A stretch of 64,000 nucleotides of DNA from Sulfurimonas sp. (GTDB lineage: Bacteria; Campylobacterota; Campylobacteria; Campylobacterales; Sulfurimonadaceae), in assembly GCF_028694605.1 (NCBI RefSeq), contig NZ_JAQVKP010000001.1, forward strand, positions 124,001 to 188,000. Reading direction: 5' to 3'. The notes under the pieces were generated by a model, which made no database searches, was not told the DNA's origin, and saw nothing but the letters and a program-made list of their open reading frames with translations. The position numbers and the translations under genes are program-made. Below are positions 33,514 through 41,737 of this stretch, piece after piece (positions within the stretch are counted from its first letter, which is position 1; each line of letters starts with the position of its first letter).

Positions 33514-34161
33514 TTATCTCTTTTGACTTGACGAATTTTTATCTGTTATTGAATCTATTTTGTTTTTAGTATCTTCTACGATTTGAAGTGCGCTCTCTTG
33601 CAAATCTTTTGCAACATTGCCACTTATCATGTCTGAGCTTTCATTTAGTTTTGTATTAATACCGTTTGAGAGCTCTTTTGGGTCAAGTTTCATAATAACA
33701 CTTCCAGTCTTTACCAAAATAGGAAAGAGTAAACTGTTGTGCATTACCTTGTCAAGATTTGGACGCATTGCATCTATGTTGTAGGCAGAATAAAAAATTA
33801 CCGATGCAATAAGAAAAAATTTGCCGGCACTAAATATGAAGCCTAAAATTTTATCAAAAAAACCGAGACCGCTTAATAGACTCAACTTTTTGAAAATAAG
33901 ACCGACTCCTACCATAAATAGCCAAAATAGTCCAAGAGTAACTAAAAAACCGGTAAAACTAATGGCTGCGCTGTTTTCAAACTTTAAAAGAGAATTGTTG
34001 ATAAGCTGACCTACATCTTCCCCAACCCTTGAGGCAATAAAGATACCACCTATAATGCCGATTAGCCCAAAAAGTTCTTTAAAAAATCCGTTTATTATTC
34101 CTTTTAAACCAAGAAAAAGAATGAGGATTGAAACTATAATATCAAAAGTGTTAAACTCCAT
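33514..34161 (-). CDS. cvpA: CvpA-family membrane protein
   Basis: The 215-residue protein has four TM helices in the first 130 residues with the CvpA pattern (FDIIVSILILFLGLKGIINGFFKELFGLIG) and a hydrophilic, probably helical, C-terminal tail. Relatives are needed for colicin V export and biofilm formation; the biochemical role is unclear. It shares one base with the GGDEF gene end and lies 2 bp before fur. Confidence 0.88.
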   Translation of the reverse strand: MEFNTFDIIVSILILFLGLKGIINGFFKELFGLIGIIGGIFIASRVGEDVGQLINNSLLKFENSAAISFTGFLVTLGLFWLFMVGVGLIFKKLSLLSGLGFFDKILGFIFSAGKFFLIASVIFYSAYNIDAMRPNLDKVMHNSLLFPILVKTGSVIMKLDPKELSNGINTKLNESSDMISGNVAKDLQESALQIVEDTKNKIDSITDKNSSSQKR

Positions 34162-35075
34162 TATTCACACGCCTTTGAAACCATGTTTTTTCCATTTCTT
34201 TTTGACATATAAAGCGCTTTGTCCGCTCTTGAAAGCAGGGAGTCTGGCGTGTCGCCGCTTTTGAGCTTTGTTACGCCGATACTTGCGGTTACAGAGATGC
34301 GCTCACCCATATAGATAAGCTTGTTGGAGCTGACAAGATTTAAGAGTCTGTTTGCAATGAGTTCGCACTGTTCATCTGTATTACGGTTGATAACAACAGT
34401 AAACTCCTCTCCGCCGTATCTAAAAATCTTATCACCATCCCGAAGAGTTTTTCTGAGGACATTGGAGATAAAGATAAGTATTTTGTCGCCCGTTAAATGA
34501 CCGTATTTGTCATTAATGGTTTTAAAATTATCAATATCAAGCATGATAACGTGCATGGCATAGGGAACACCCTTGTTAGAGCATACGTCAGCGAGATAAG
34601 CGCTAAGCGCTCTTCTGTTAAAAACTTTTGTAAGAGGATCTAGGTTTGATGTCTCTTCAAGGATTTTAACTTTTTGGGTCAAATCCGCAATCACTTCGTT
34701 TGCTTTTTTTACCTCTTCTATCATGTGGGATTGAATTTCATCGAACATACTAGAGAGTGAGTCTATGTCAATATGCTGTGAGGAGCATTTTTCTATAGCC
34801 TCTTGATTGCGTTCTGCCAGTTCACCAAACTTTTGGTTTGTACTTTTGTAGGAATTTAAGCTCTGTTTCATGAGCTCTTTATAAGAGTTTTTGAAACTCG
34901 CTTTTGCGTGTTCTATGGAGTCTATGTCTTTGTCGTTGATATCGGAAACTATTTCCATGGCATCTTGTAGATAAGTGACAACTTGCCCTTTTGTCGGCTC
35001 TTCTTCTGCTTCAATACGCTCAAGCAGATTTTCATAAATCTCCCCAATAAGCGCTTTTAAATCGTTTTTTTGCAT
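34161..35075 (-). CDS. Diguanylate cyclase (GGDEF domain)
   Basis: With the start at 35075 the protein has 304 residues: a helical, soluble N-terminal part (1-140, coiled coil near 115-142) and a GGDEF domain with the active-site GGEEF at 221-225 and an RxxD product-inhibition site at 212-215. It should make cyclic di-GMP. An in-frame ATG at 35147 exists, but a clear TATAAT at 35106-35111 lies inside that extension, so transcription probably begins past it; 35090 is another possible start. It is the first gene of the cvpA-fur-lysS operon. Confidence 0.85.
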   Translation of the reverse strand: MQKNDLKALIGEIYENLLERIEAEEEPTKGQVVTYLQDAMEIVSDINDKDIDSIEHAKASFKNSYKELMKQSLNSYKSTNQKFGELAERNQEAIEKCSSQHIDIDSLSSMFDEIQSHMIEEVKKANEVIADLTQKVKILEETSNLDPLTKVFNRRALSAYLADVCSNKGVPYAMHVIMLDIDNFKTINDKYGHLTGDKILIFISNVLRKTLRDGDKIFRYGGEEFTVVINRNTDEQCELIANRLLNLVSSNKLIYMGERISVTASIGVTKLKSGDTPDSLLSRADKALYMSKRNGKNMVSKACE

Positions 35076-35105
35076 AGTGACACAGTCCATTGAAAAATAT
35101 GCTGC

Positions 35106-35133
35106 ATTATACATTTCTAACCATAAAAAAAAG
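35106..35133 (-). promoter_or_regulatory. Probable promoter of the GGDEF-cvpA-fur operon
   Basis: On the minus strand a perfect TATAAT (35106-35111) is preceded 16 bp upstream by a T-rich -35-like CTTTTT. This placement argues for the shorter GGDEF start. Confidence 0.5.
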
Positions 35134-35195
35134 CTTTTTTCTATCATTGCGGATGTTAAAATTTGATAATCAGTCCTATTTTAGTTACTTTTGTG

Positions 35196-35201
35196 TAGAA
35201 T
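35196..35201 (+). promoter_or_regulatory. Probable -10 element of the DAHP synthase gene
   Basis: TAGAAT lies 39 bp before the ATG in the 165-bp gap shared with the divergent GGDEF operon; a GTAAAGG ribosome site follows. Confidence 0.45.
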
Positions 35202-35240
35202 CTCAAAAATTTTTTAGATTATTAAAGTAAAGGTTTAACT

Positions 35241-36590
35241 ATGAGTACTTGGAATCCATCAAGCTGGAGAGAAAAACCTATCGTTCAGCAACCGACATAT
35301 AAAAATATGGATGAACTTAAGCGTGTTTTGGATGAGTTGAAGAATTATCCGCCTCTTGTTTTTGCCGGTGAAGCACGTTCGCTAAAAGCACAGTTGGCAA
35401 ACGCTTCCGAGGGAAAGGCTTTTTTGTTACAGGGCGGTGATTGTGCTGAGAGTTTTAGTGAGTTTCATGCACACAATATTCGTGATACATTTAAAGCGAT
35501 TTTACAAATGGCAGTTGTGATGACCTATGCCGGCGGTCTCCCTGTTATCAAAATAGGTCGTGTCGGTGGTCAATTTGCAAAGCCGCGCTCAAGCGATACT
35601 GAAACTATCGGCGGGGTAACGCTGGATGCTTACCGCGGCGATATTATTAACGGTGTTGAGTTCACGTCTGAGGCACGTGTTCCCGATCCGCAGAGAATGA
35701 TAAAAGCCTACAACCAATCAGCAGCAACACTCAACCTTTTACGTGCTTTTGCATCAGGCGGTTTGGCAGATTTGCATGAGGTACACAAGTGGAATCTTGA
35801 CTTTACGCATCAGAGTGAAATCAGTAAAAAGTATGAAGATTTGGCAGAAGAGATTGGTAAGTCTTTAAAGTTTATGGAAGCATGCGGTATCTCATCAAAG
35901 ACGCATAGAGCACTTCGTGAAACTGATTTTTATACATCACATGAGGCACTTTTGCTCCCGTACGAAGAGGCGTTTACCAGAAGAGATTCACTTACGGGAG
36001 ATTGGTACGACACCTCTGCGCACATGCTTTGGATTGGCGACAGAACACGCCAGCTTGATGGTGCGCATATAGAGTATATGAGAGGTATCAAAAACCCTAT
36101 CGGTGTTAAAGCCGGTCCGTCGATGGATCCTGAAGATTTGGTAAGACTTTGCGATATATTAAACCCAAACAATGAAGCAGGACGTTTAAATATCATCGTA
36201 AGAATGGGAGCTGACAAAGTTGGTGAGGGTATGCCTAAACTTATCCGTGCGATTGAGCGAGAGGGTAAAAAAGTTCTTTGGAGCTGTGACCCGATGCACG
36301 GAAACACTATCAAATCATCCAACAACTTTAAAACACGTCCGGTTGATGCCATCCTTACAGAGATGAAACAGTTCTTCCAAGTTCACAAATCAGAAGGAAC
36401 ATTTGCAGGCGGTGTGCATCTTGAGATGACTGGCAAAAATGTAACCGAGTGTATCGGCGGTTCATTTATCGTAACAGAGGAGGATTTAAGCTCTCGTTAC
36501 CACACGCATTGTGACCCAAGACTAAACGCTGACCAAGCTTTAGAGCTGGCATTTTTGATAGCAGATACGCTTAAAGAGGCTCAACAGTAA
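35241..36590 (+). CDS. aroG: Class II 3-deoxy-7-phosphoheptulonate synthase (DAHP synthase)
   Basis: The 449-residue protein matches plant-type (class II) DAHP synthases: [17 protein letters not shown] at the start, [11 protein letters not shown], the metal/substrate motif [11 protein letters not shown] and [13 protein letters not shown], and GGVHLEMTG near the end. It condenses PEP with erythrose 4-phosphate, the first step to chorismate. This is the usual type in Campylobacterota. It stands alone under its own promoter and ends in a hairpin shared with the convergent ABC-F gene. Confidence 0.94.
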   Translation: MSTWNPSSWREKPIVQQPTYKNMDELKRVLDELKNYPPLVFAGEARSLKAQLANASEGKAFLLQGGDCAESFSEFHAHNIRDTFKAILQMAVVMTYAGGLPVIKIGRVGGQFAKPRSSDTETIGGVTLDAYRGDIINGVEFTSEARVPDPQRMIKAYNQSAATLNLLRAFASGGLADLHEVHKWNLDFTHQSEISKKYEDLAEEIGKSLKFMEACGISSKTHRALRETDFYTSHEALLLPYEEAFTRRDSLTGDWYDTSAHMLWIGDRTRQLDGAHIEYMRGIKNPIGVKAGPSMDPEDLVRLCDILNPNNEAGRLNIIVRMGADKVGEGMPKLIRAIEREGKKVLWSCDPMHGNTIKSSNNFKTRPVDAILTEMKQFFQVHKSEGTFAGGVHLEMTGKNVTECIGGSFIVTEEDLSSRYHTHCDPRLNADQALELAFLIADTLKEAQQ

Positions 36591-36617
36591 CTAGCGCATT
36601 TTGCGTTAGTTACTGTT
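36583..36617. terminator. Bidirectional hairpin between DAHP synthase and ABC-F genes
   Basis: Two 16-bp arms (36583-36598 and 36602-36617) pair with a single G-T exception around a TTT loop. The stems contain the stop codons of both convergent genes. T-runs are modest on either side. Confidence 0.65.
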
Positions 36618-38546
36618 TATCTCCTCTTCTTTCTCCTGAATCATCAACAGCTCTTCCACTTTTTCTTCATAAAGACTCCTTAATTCTTCAAGTTCTTTGG
36701 CTAATTGCGTTATACCGATTTTTTCATAACATGCAGGATTTGCCAAACAGCTGTTTTTCTCATCGATTTTGGCTTCAAGTGCGTCTATCTCAAGCGGAAG
36801 CTTCTCTAGCGCAATCTTCTCTTTATAGGTGAGACGCAACTCTTTTGGTTTGCTCTCTTTTGGTTTTTCTTCTGTTTTTTGGCTCTCTTTTTCAAGTTCG
36901 CTCAGCTCTTTGAGTTCATGCTCAAGTTCAAGATACTCCGTGTAGCTTTGATAACTCTCTTCTATATGCTTGTCTGCTTTGAAGATAAATAGTTTTTTGG
37001 CGATTTTATCGACAAAATATCTGTCATGACTGACGATGATGACCGCTCCGCCAAAGTTCATCAACTGCTCTTCTAGGATGTTGATGGTTGGAATATCCAA
37101 ATCGTTTGTAGGTTCGTCAAGGATGAGAATGTCCACATTTTTGGTAAAGAGCAGGGCAAGGGCGATACGGTTTTTCTCTCCGCCGCTTAAGATGCCTATC
37201 TTTTTATCCAAAAACTCTCTTGGGAAAAGGAAGTTTTTCAAGTACCCAAAAACATGCATATCACGTCCACGGACACTTACTCTGTCGCCGCCAAAGGGGC
37301 AGAAGGTCTCTATAAGATTTTTTTCATCATCAAGCATCTCTCGGTGTTGGTCAAAGTAGCCCACGCTAAACTCTCCTCGCTTGATTTTCCCCTCCGTAGG
37401 TTCGATGCGCCCTAAAAGAGCCTTTAGGAGTGTTGATTTGCCGCTTCCGTTTGGTCCGACAATGGCGATAACATCTTTTTGAAGGATTCTTGTTGTAAAG
37501 CTTTTAAAAAGCAGTTTGTTGCCAAGCGTTAGACCGAGGTTTTCGACTTCAAAGAGCATTTTTTGCTTATTGATGCTTTTATCACGGTTGAAATGTTTTG
37601 CTTCACGCTCTAGTTCTAACGTCATCTTTTTTATTTTAGAAGGATTTGTTTTTGCATCTTCTCTTAGAGCCATCAGACGTTCTTTGCGCCCCTCGTTTCT
37701 CTTAAGCCTTGCTTTGACGCCCCGTGCAAACCACTCGTTTTCTCGCTTTAGTATCGTTAAAAGCGTCTCATGTTGTTTTTGGAGTGTTTGCATATACTCC
37801 TCTTTTTGCGTGAGATAGCTGCTGTATCCGCCGCTATACTCTCTAAGCGCACAATCCTCCACTTCAACACACTTTGTGGCTACTCGGTCGATAAAGTATC
37901 TGTCATGCGAGATAAAAACAAGAGTAAACTTCTCTTTTAAAATCAGCTCCTCCAAAAACTCTACCATGTAAACATCAAGGTGGTTTGTCGGTTCATCAAG
38001 AAGCAAAATATCCGGTTTTTGCAAAAGCAGCGAAGCAAGGGCAACTCTTCTTTGTTCGCCTCCGCTAAGCATCATAACGGGCTTGTCTTCATACGGTTTG
38101 AGGTCAAAATGCTTGATGATGCGCTCTATTTTGTCATCCAAGTTCCACGCATTGTGATGCTCAATATAGCGAGATAGCATCTCATGCTCATCAATAAGTG
38201 CTTTATTTTCAAACTCATCTGACAAGAGAAGAGAGAGTGTGTTGTAGCGCTCTTTTGCACGGTTAATCTCATCCAAACCCGCCTCGACCGCTTCTCGAAC
38301 ACTTTGTCCCTCTTGAAACTCTGGTCTTTGTGCAAGCATCTTTATCTCAAGGTTTTGTCTGCAAATCCTCTCACCGCCGTCTTGCTCAAGCGTACCGTTG
38401 ACAATCTTCATAAGAGTAGATTTGCCGCTGCCGTTTTTGCCGATAATGACGATTCTCTCACCTTCATCTACATGAAAATTTATTTCACTTAAAATTTTTT
38501 GTGCTTCATAATGTTTTGATATATTTAGTAAATCTATAAGTGCCAT
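36606..38546 (-). CDS. ABC-F family ATPase (Uup-like)
   Basis: The 646-residue soluble protein has two ABC domains: Walker A GKNGSGKST (36-44) with LSGGEQRR and LLLDEPTNHLD, then GPNGSGKST with LSGGEKNR and LILDEPTNDLD. Between them is the charged P-site linker (about 240-330), and a coiled-coil C-terminus (about 535-646) is typical of Uup. It has no TM helices. ABC-F proteins act on the ribosome; Uup also affects branched DNA intermediates and transposon excision. It is monocistronic. Confidence 0.9.
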   Translation of the reverse strand: MALIDLLNISKHYEAQKILSEINFHVDEGERIVIIGKNGSGKSTLMKIVNGTLEQDGGERICRQNLEIKMLAQRPEFQEGQSVREAVEAGLDEINRAKERYNTLSLLLSDEFENKALIDEHEMLSRYIEHHNAWNLDDKIERIIKHFDLKPYEDKPVMMLSGGEQRRVALASLLLQKPDILLLDEPTNHLDVYMVEFLEELILKEKFTLVFISHDRYFIDRVATKCVEVEDCALREYSGGYSSYLTQKEEYMQTLQKQHETLLTILKRENEWFARGVKARLKRNEGRKERLMALREDAKTNPSKIKKMTLELEREAKHFNRDKSINKQKMLFEVENLGLTLGNKLLFKSFTTRILQKDVIAIVGPNGSGKSTLLKALLGRIEPTEGKIKRGEFSVGYFDQHREMLDDEKNLIETFCPFGGDRVSVRGRDMHVFGYLKNFLFPREFLDKKIGILSGGEKNRIALALLFTKNVDILILDEPTNDLDIPTINILEEQLMNFGGAVIIVSHDRYFVDKIAKKLFIFKADKHIEESYQSYTEYLELEHELKELSELEKESQKTEEKPKESKPKELRLTYKEKIALEKLPLEIDALEAKIDEKNSCLANPACYEKIGITQLAKELEELRSLYEEKVEELLMIQEKEEEINSN

Positions 38547-38612
38547 TTTTTTTTGTCTTTGTATAATTTATGCGATTATAGTGTAAGTTACATAAGAGTT
38601 AAATTTGAATAC

Positions 38613-38881
38613 ATTACCGCACCGACAAATAAACTTAACTTTTGATGATATAATTTTGTCCATAATCAAGGCAAATTTTTGAAGCCCTAGCCAAGGCTCG
38701 GGCAAAAAAATTTAACGCAGAGTATGGGCAAAAGTATATCACCCTGCGGGAAGCACGATAAGAGGCAATCTTAAGATATAAAAAGTTTTGAAGTGCAACA
38801 GGCACTCCTGCAACTTTTTATACCTCAATCTCACCTCTTCTCGTACTTTCAAAAGTTAAGTTTATTTGTCGGTGCGGTAAT
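38613..38881. repeat. 269-bp palindromic element with 33-bp perfect terminal inverted repeats
   Basis: The 368-bp gap between the ABC-F and beta-CASP genes contains this unit. Its first 33 bp (38613-38645) and last 33 bp (38849-38881) are exact reverse complements. Inside are a GCCCTAGCC-AA-GGCTCGGGC hairpin (about 38683-38702), a CGCAG/CTGCG hairpin (38716-38748), and a long imperfect stem with arms 38753-38786 and 38812-38846 whose inner 11 bp (TATAAAAAGTT) pair exactly. Several mismatches on the plus strand become G-U pairs on the minus strand. No frame of note lies inside. It looks like a MITE or a structured RNA locus. Confidence 0.7.
38649..38654 (+). promoter_or_regulatory. Perfect TATAAT inside the palindromic element
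   Basis: A consensus -10 box sits just inside the left terminal repeat and points toward the beta-CASP gene, 261 bp away. It could drive that gene with a structured leader, or a small RNA. Confidence 0.4.
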
Positions 38882-38914
38882 AATCGACCAGATTGAAAAA
38901 ACAAGGATGAAAGA

Positions 38915-40312
38915 ATGGCAACTGTTACATCATACGGAGCGGCGCAGACTGTTACGGGTTCGTGCCACTTAGTAAAAATCGATTCAATAAAAATTTTGAT
39001 TGATTGCGGTATGTTTCAAGGCAACGGCAATGAAGAGAGAAACTACGGGGCTTTTGAGTTTGACCCTTCAAAAGTCAACTATCTTGTCCTAACCCATGCG
39101 CATCTTGACCATATCGGAAGAGTGCCAAAGCTTATCAAAGATGGGTTTAATGGCAGGATAATTGCTACAAAAGCGACACATGATATAGCAAAAGTGATGC
39201 TGCTTGATAGTGCAAATATACTTCAAGAAGAGTATAAAACACTCCGCAGAAAGGCACGCAGACGCGGCGAAGAAGAGAGTATCTTAAAGCCGCTTTATAC
39301 AAAAGAGGATGTGGATAGAGTTTTTGAGAAAAAGTGGTGTACGCTGGAGTATTTTGAGGAGCATAAGTTAAAGCATCATATCAAGGTGACGCTGGCGAAT
39401 GCGGGACATATCATGGGAAGCGCTTTTGTGATTCTTGACTATCAGGAACAAAACAGACATAAGCGCATCATCTTTTCGGGTGATTTAGGCTCTCCTGAGA
39501 GGCTTATCATCGACAGTGCGGACAACATCGACCAAGCGGATGTTCTTTTTGTAGAGTCAACATACGGAGATCGTCAACATAAACCGCTTGAGCAGAGTGT
39601 TGCAGAGTTTAAAGAAGCCGTGCGCACTACACTACAGCAAAACGGCAATGTTATAATCCCGTCTTTCGCGCTTGAGAGGACGCAAGAGATACTTTGGCTG
39701 CTTCATGAGATGCACGATGATGGCGAGCTGCCAAAATGCCGTGTCTTTTTGGATAGCCCGCTTGCTATCAAAGCGACAAAACTATATAACCGTTTTCCTA
39801 TTCACTTGAGTGATACGCTTGAGTATGCGCCCGGAAGCGGGGGTGACCCATTCTCCTTTGCATGGCTTGAAACAACGACAACGCGAGACCAGTCTATGGC
39901 GATAAACAAAACAAAAGAGCGCTCTATAATCATCGCAGGAAGCGGAATGTGTAACGGCGGGCGCATTATGCATCACCTCAAACATAGACTTTGGAACACG
40001 AGAAATGCCGTGATATTTGTAGGGTATCAGGTTCATGGTACACTTGGACGCAGTATCGTTGACGGCGAAAAGATGATTAAGATTTATGGCGAAGAGATAG
40101 CTGTTAAAGCAAAAGTTTACACGATTAACGGTTTCTCCGCACATGCAGACCAAAAAGAGCTAATCGAGTGGATAAGACCTATTGGGGGACTGAAAAATAT
40201 CTACTTGATTCATGGAGAGATAGAGAAAATGGAAGTTTTTGCTTCTGAGATTCAAAATGAGCTTAAACAAGAAGTAAACATTGTTGAGTATGCAAAACCG
40301 ATAAAACTTTAG
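38915..40312 (+). CDS. Beta-CASP metallo-beta-lactamase-fold RNA-processing protein
   Basis: The 465-residue protein has the MBL motif HAHLDH at 61-66, further metal ligands in NAGHIMGSAF and FSGDLGS, a beta-CASP insert (VIIPSFALERTQEIL ... GSGMCNGGRIMHHL) and a C-terminal RMMBL segment (INGFSAHADQKEL, IYLIHGE). This is the CPSF73/YSH1-like class found in bacteria, usually predicted to be ribonucleases. It is distinct from RNase J, which is longer. The leader contains the palindromic element. The stop codon overlaps the 17-bp motif. Confidence 0.9.
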   Translation: MATVTSYGAAQTVTGSCHLVKIDSIKILIDCGMFQGNGNEERNYGAFEFDPSKVNYLVLTHAHLDHIGRVPKLIKDGFNGRIIATKATHDIAKVMLLDSANILQEEYKTLRRKARRRGEEESILKPLYTKEDVDRVFEKKWCTLEYFEEHKLKHHIKVTLANAGHIMGSAFVILDYQEQNRHKRIIFSGDLGSPERLIIDSADNIDQADVLFVESTYGDRQHKPLEQSVAEFKEAVRTTLQQNGNVIIPSFALERTQEILWLLHEMHDDGELPKCRVFLDSPLAIKATKLYNRFPIHLSDTLEYAPGSGGDPFSFAWLETTTTRDQSMAINKTKERSIIIAGSGMCNGGRIMHHLKHRLWNTRNAVIFVGYQVHGTLGRSIVDGEKMIKIYGEEIAVKAKVYTINGFSAHADQKELIEWIRPIGGLKNIYLIHGEIEKMEVFASEIQNELKQEVNIVEYAKPIKL

Positions 40313-40324
40313 AGGTGCCCTTTA
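40308..40324 (+). repeat. 17-bp stop-codon motif TTTAGAGGTRCCCTTTA, copy 2
   Basis: It overlaps the TAG stop of the beta-CASP gene, exactly as the copy at 3904-3920 overlaps the RND gene stop; the two differ at one purine. Confidence 0.45.
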
Positions 40325-40334
40325 GAGCTTTTCT

Positions 40335-40661
40335 TTAGGATTCCCCAAAACACAGCTCTTTAGCTGTGTACCATTGAGCAATGGCTGCATCGGTATAAGG
40401 GTACTCCCTTTGTGTATAGGGGATGGCGGAGTTACGGAGTTTTGAACGAACTATTCCCATTATGATAAAAGTTAGAACAAGTGCGAGTGCGGCTAAAAAA
40501 AAGTCATAAAAAAACCAAACCCAAAGAGTAATTAAAACTGTCGTATATTCCAAAAAGAGACGCAGAAAAAACGCCACAAACCTGCACTTTTTACTGTGCA
40601 GTTTAGGTGTCGGCTCTAAAAGTTCTATATATTCTTTATGATATACACTCTCTTGAAACAA
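40335..40661 (-). CDS. Small two-TM membrane protein, unknown
   Basis: The 108-residue protein has a basic N-terminal segment (residues 1-27), two adjoining TM helices (about 30-72) and a hydrophilic C-terminus with YTQREYPYTDAAIAQWYTAKE. No family was recognised. It starts 6 bp after the stop of the universal stress protein gene on the same strand, so the two are probably cotranscribed. Function unknown. Confidence 0.7.
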   Translation of the reverse strand: MFQESVYHKEYIELLEPTPKLHSKKCRFVAFFLRLFLEYTTVLITLWVWFFYDFFLAALALVLTFIIMGIVRSKLRNSAIPYTQREYPYTDAAIAQWYTAKELCFGES

Positions 40662-40667
40662 AAAAAA

Positions 40668-41510
40668 TTACCTGCTCTGTTTGATAATTAGCACATCCGT
40701 GGCAGAGTACTCAAGGATATCAAAAGCAAAAAAGCTTACATTTTGCGTCGCATGGATAACAAGCAAATCATGCTCAATCCCTATAGCTTCTTTTTGGAAC
40801 ATTTTTGGGTTTAAAGAACTTCTAATAGAATGTGCAGTCACATCAATTTCCTTTGGAAGCATAAGAGAGTTTACAAATGAGTCTAACTCCTGTCGTGACT
40901 CATCTATGATACTGTTTTCATAGGCTGCCACATCCTCTTCATTGAGTCCGTAGCGGCTTATTTCACTGACAGTAGTTGCAGGAAGATAGTATAGATTGAC
41001 GAGAGTTATTTTTGCACTCTCAAAAAGCTGCGCCGTCTTTTTTATGGCTGATGCAGAAGCTTCAGACATATCTGTAAGAACCATAATATTCTCATAGGCA
41101 AGTTCATGATCGCTCTTCATCACTAAGAGTGAAGTTTGTGCATGCTTGATAATCTCTTTTGTGTGAGAACCCATAAGAAACTCATTTAAAAAATGCGTCT
41201 CTCCGCTGTTTCCCATGATGATGATATCTGCATCTAAAATTTTTGCAGTGTTTGCAATCTCTACTTTGACTTTACCGCTAACACAATGAAAATTCTCTTT
41301 TTTAAGAGAGCTAAAGTTTTTGTTCAGCTCAAGAAAAGCATTCTCTCTAAGAGCGCCTAAATCCACTTTTTTTGAAAAAAATGAACTCTCTATTACATGA
41401 ACAAGATGCAACTCTCCACCCATCCTCTGTGTAAATACAATCGCTTTTTCCAAAACGACAAAACTACTCTTTGAGAAGTCTGTCGCAACCAGTGTTATAA
41501 ATTTTTGCAT
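40668..41510 (-). CDS. Tandem universal stress protein (UspA family)
   Basis: The 280-residue protein contains two Usp domains, about 1-137 and 140-280. The first keeps the ATP-type GNSGETHFLNEFLMGSHTKEI motif (G-x2-G-x9-G-S/T) and LLVMKS; the second lacks it and is likely structural. Such proteins bind ATP and respond to stress; their direct activity is unknown. It is transcribed divergently from htpG, with a large inverted repeat between the two. Confidence 0.88.
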   Translation of the reverse strand: MQKFITLVATDFSKSSFVVLEKAIVFTQRMGGELHLVHVIESSFFSKKVDLGALRENAFLELNKNFSSLKKENFHCVSGKVKVEIANTAKILDADIIIMGNSGETHFLNEFLMGSHTKEIIKHAQTSLLVMKSDHELAYENIMVLTDMSEASASAIKKTAQLFESAKITLVNLYYLPATTVSEISRYGLNEEDVAAYENSIIDESRQELDSFVNSLMLPKEIDVTAHSIRSSLNPKMFQKEAIGIEHDLLVIHATQNVSFFAFDILEYSATDVLIIKQSR

Positions 41511-41635
41511 AATTAACCCCTATAGACTTTTTTAGTGTAAACCTCTTCTATGAGATTATAGCTTATTTGTAAGATATTTATCTTTTTTACGATTTAAAAA
41601 TCAATAATGAGTAAAATTGCCATATAGATACTAAT

Positions 41636-41664
41636 CTATCTTTAGTCATGCAGACTAAAGATAG
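41636..41664. promoter_or_regulatory. Perfect 12-bp inverted repeat between uspA-like gene and htpG
   Basis: CTATCTTTAGTC, five bases, then GACTAAAGATAG. It lies 74 bp before the htpG start and 126 bp before the uspA-like start, just upstream of the htpG promoter. It matches neither CIRCE nor the HspR HAIR site. It looks like an operator for an unidentified dimeric regulator. Confidence 0.6.
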
Positions 41665-41676
41665 TTGATTTAATTT

Positions 41677-41706
41677 GCAATTATTAACCTTTTTTTGCTA
41701 ATATTT
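41677..41706 (+). promoter_or_regulatory. Probable htpG promoter
   Basis: TTGCAA and TAATAT, 18 bp apart, lie between the inverted repeat and the AAGGA ribosome site of htpG. Confidence 0.4.
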
Positions 41707-41737
41707 CCTAAATTTTTTAACTATAAGGATTTCAAAG

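Noticed and set aside
38613-38881. Palindromic element as SRP RNA, tmRNA, RNase P RNA or a known riboswitch
   Set aside because: None of the conserved bases of those RNAs were found, and the exact 33-bp terminal repeats do not fit them.
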